Origin: Pseudoxanthomonas sp. z9
Lineage (GTDB): Bacteria > Pseudomonadota > Gammaproteobacteria > Xanthomonadales > Xanthomonadaceae
DNA: 64,000 nt
Assembly (NCBI RefSeq): GCF_006542425.1
Contig: NZ_VFID01000014.1
Coordinates: 248,001-312,000 of the forward strand
Reading direction: 5' to 3'
Shown one piece after another: positions 62,778 through 64,000 of the stretch (the stretch's first letter is position 1; each line of letters opens with the position of its first letter). Below the pieces are notes generated by a model, which was not told the origin of the DNA, made no database searches, and was given only the letters and a program-made list of their open reading frames with translations. The translations under genes were made by a program, and so were the position numbers.

Positions 62778-62927
62778 GGGCGATCCGTTCCGGTAATGGG
62801 ATGTCCGGATTCTACGCACAGCGGTTGTCCTTGGCGGCCTGTCCCGGTGGTCGGTGCGAGCATCCAGTCTCAACTCGCGCGACCCGCCTGCGGAGAATCG
62901 GCATCCGGTTCGCGAAGGAGAAGCGGG

Positions 62928-63260
62928 ATGCAACGATGGGACTGGAGCGTGGTGCGGGCCTACCTGCCGACCGCGCTGGCGCTGATGACCGCGTTCCTGG
63001 CATCGCTGGCGATGCCGGAGGTCCGGGCCGGCGCGACGCGTGTGGACGCGAGCGCCGATTGGAATTGGGCGGCCTACGCCCTGTTCGCGCTGGCCTGCCT
63101 GTTGGGGGCGGGAGCGACGCTCCGCTTGTGGCGACGTCGCGAGGCGACCGGACTGCTGTGCCAGTGCGGCGGCCTGCTGGGGCCGGAACGAATGGACGGA
63201 CGGGGTGGCCGGGCCAGCGTATGCCGGGCCTGCGGGCGGACATGGCGCCGCCGGACCTGA
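62928..63260 (+). CDS. Two-helix membrane protein with zinc ribbon
   Basis: A 110-residue protein with two TM helices (about 9-30 and 46-64) and a C-terminal zinc-ribbon-like part: [30 protein letters not shown] (CxC and CxxC). No known family recognised. The ATG at 62928 has AAGGAG 8 bp upstream. It stands alone, divergent from the cyclophilin gene. Confidence 0.7.
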   Translation: MQRWDWSVVRAYLPTALALMTAFLASLAMPEVRAGATRVDASADWNWAAYALFALACLLGAGATLRLWRRREATGLLCQCGGLLGPERMDGRGGRASVCRACGRTWRRRT

Positions 63261-63307
63261 GGCAGCGCCGGTCGGCGTGGCACGACAGGGGCTCCATCCG
63301 GCCCAAT

Positions 63308-63332
63308 GACTAATAGCACATTCACTATAGTC
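63308..63332. promoter_or_regulatory. AT-rich imperfect palindrome upstream of PadR gene
   Basis: GACTAATAG - CACATTCA - CTATAGTC (one base longer on the left arm), 46 bp before the PadR start, in an AT-rich stretch. Plausible PadR autoregulatory operator and promoter; inference. Confidence 0.45.
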
Positions 63333-63377
63333 AACTTCGCAATAGCATCGTCTCCACGCTAGTACCCGGAGACCGCC

Positions 63378-63743
63378 ATGGTGGAAGCCGATACCTACCT
63401 GAAGAAGTTCCAGAAGGAGCTGAGCGCCGGTACGGTGTCGCTCGCCCTGCTGGCGGTGCTGGCCCAGGCCAGCGAACCGATGTATGGCTACCTGATCGCC
63501 AAGCAACTCGAGCGGGTCGGCGACGGCGTGCTCAGCGGCAAGCAGAGCGCGTTGTATCCGGTGCTGCGCAACCTGGAGGGGGCCGCGCTGCTCGACAGTT
63601 TCGTCGAGCCTTCCATCGCCGGTCCGCCGCGACGCTACTACCGCATCACCGAGGCAGGGCGGGAGACCCTGCAGACCTGGGCGGCCGCCTGGCGCGCCAC
63701 CCGTGATTCCGTCGATTCCGTCCTGTCGGGGATATCCGCATGA
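63378..63743 (+). CDS. PadR-family transcriptional regulator
   Basis: A 121-residue winged-helix regulator: [81 protein letters not shown], the standard PadR pattern. It probably represses its own operon. It overlaps the next gene by 4 bp (ATGA). PadR-HAAS pairs usually control a membrane export or stress system. Confidence 0.93.
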   Translation: MVEADTYLKKFQKELSAGTVSLALLAVLAQASEPMYGYLIAKQLERVGDGVLSGKQSALYPVLRNLEGAALLDSFVEPSIAGPPRRYYRITEAGRETLQTWAAAWRATRDSVDSVLSGISA

Positions 63744-64000
63744 ACACCACCACCACGCCGCGTCTTCCCACTTCCATCCCCGAATACCTGGAGCAGTTGC
63801 GGGCCGCGCTGGCTGGCGCCGATCCGGCGCTGATCCAGGACGCCCTGTATGACGCCGAGGAGTACCTGCGTTCGGAACTGGCCGAGCAGGCCGGCAAGAG
63901 CGAAGCCGAGGTGATCGCCTCGGTCGCGGGGAGCTACGGTGCCCCGGAGGAAGTCGCCGATATCTACCGGGAAACCGAAGTGACGGTCACCCGCGCGCTC
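63740..64000 (+). CDS. HAAS-domain signalling/membrane protein, partial
   Basis: The first 87 residues of a gene running off the window: [74 protein letters not shown]. This matches the HAAS domain that is often encoded directly after PadR regulators and fused to membrane or sensor domains. The rest of the gene, and so its full function, is outside the window. Confidence 0.85.
   Translation, partial: MNTTTTPRLPTSIPEYLEQLRAALAGADPALIQDALYDAEEYLRSELAEQAGKSEAEVIASVAGSYGAPEEVADIYRETEVTVTRAL

Overview
The window is a high-GC gamma-proteobacterial chromosome segment, most likely from the Xanthomonadaceae/Lysobacteraceae. The evidence for this is a Xanthomonas-type 30S THX protein (2847-3023), many TonB-dependent receptor and secreted-enzyme genes, and several inverted copies of the GGAGCGACGTRAGTCGCGA palindromic repeat that is common in Lysobacter/Luteimonas/Pseudoxanthomonas-like genomes. 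I cannot fix the genus. No rRNA, tRNA, IS element, prophage, CRISPR array or conjugative gene was seen. It reads as ordinary core/accessory chromosome with about 68 protein genes, many in short operons.

Layout. 0-3 kb: a zinc-type TonB receptor and a MerC-like membrane protein diverge from a shared Zur-like operator. 3-7 kb: ribosomal THX, a LysE exporter, an isolated hutI, and an overlapping ada-alkA/ogt alkylation-repair pair. 7-12 kb: envelope hydrolases (NPP phosphodiesterase, ThuA, six-hairpin glycosidase). 12-25 kb: small metabolic and stress proteins, two AraC/DMT-type units, a CDF-like carrier, a CHASE-PAS-GGDEF-EAL protein, a MoaD-like/BNR pair, MAPEG, and a periplasmic ClpP-fold lipoprotein. 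25-32 kb: an ECF sigma factor operon, a DEAD-box helicase, and an NHEJ locus with intact ku but a broken ligD. 32-42 kb: a LytS/LytTR two-component system with a serine hydrolase and an acetamidase, an MliC lipoprotein, a second PAS-GGDEF-EAL protein, rluF, an AAA ATPase, and a universal stress protein under an FNR-type box. 43-50 kb: transporters and small enzymes separated by five palindromic repeat pairs, one of them inside a tandem duplication. 50-64 kb: DUF885 peptidase, a second TonB receptor, a LysR/EamA divergent pair, an SGNH hydrolase, an ArsR/DUF2867 operon with a perfect operator, a cyclophilin, and a PadR/HAAS operon cut by the window end.

The most interesting points are: (1) the zinc/MerC divergent regulon; (2) decay of ligD beside intact ku (a phosphoesterase-start relic, then a polymerase domain with one in-frame TAA); (3) the MoaD-like protein ending in GG coupled to a BNR beta-propeller; (4) the palindromic repeat family and a 143-bp-period duplication of a transporter gene tail; (5) the perfect 11-bp ArsR operator controlling a cupin-DUF2867 fusion; (6) FNR-like and LacI-like operators upstream of a stress protein and a TonB receptor. 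Nothing here is an unmistakable new defence or mobile system.
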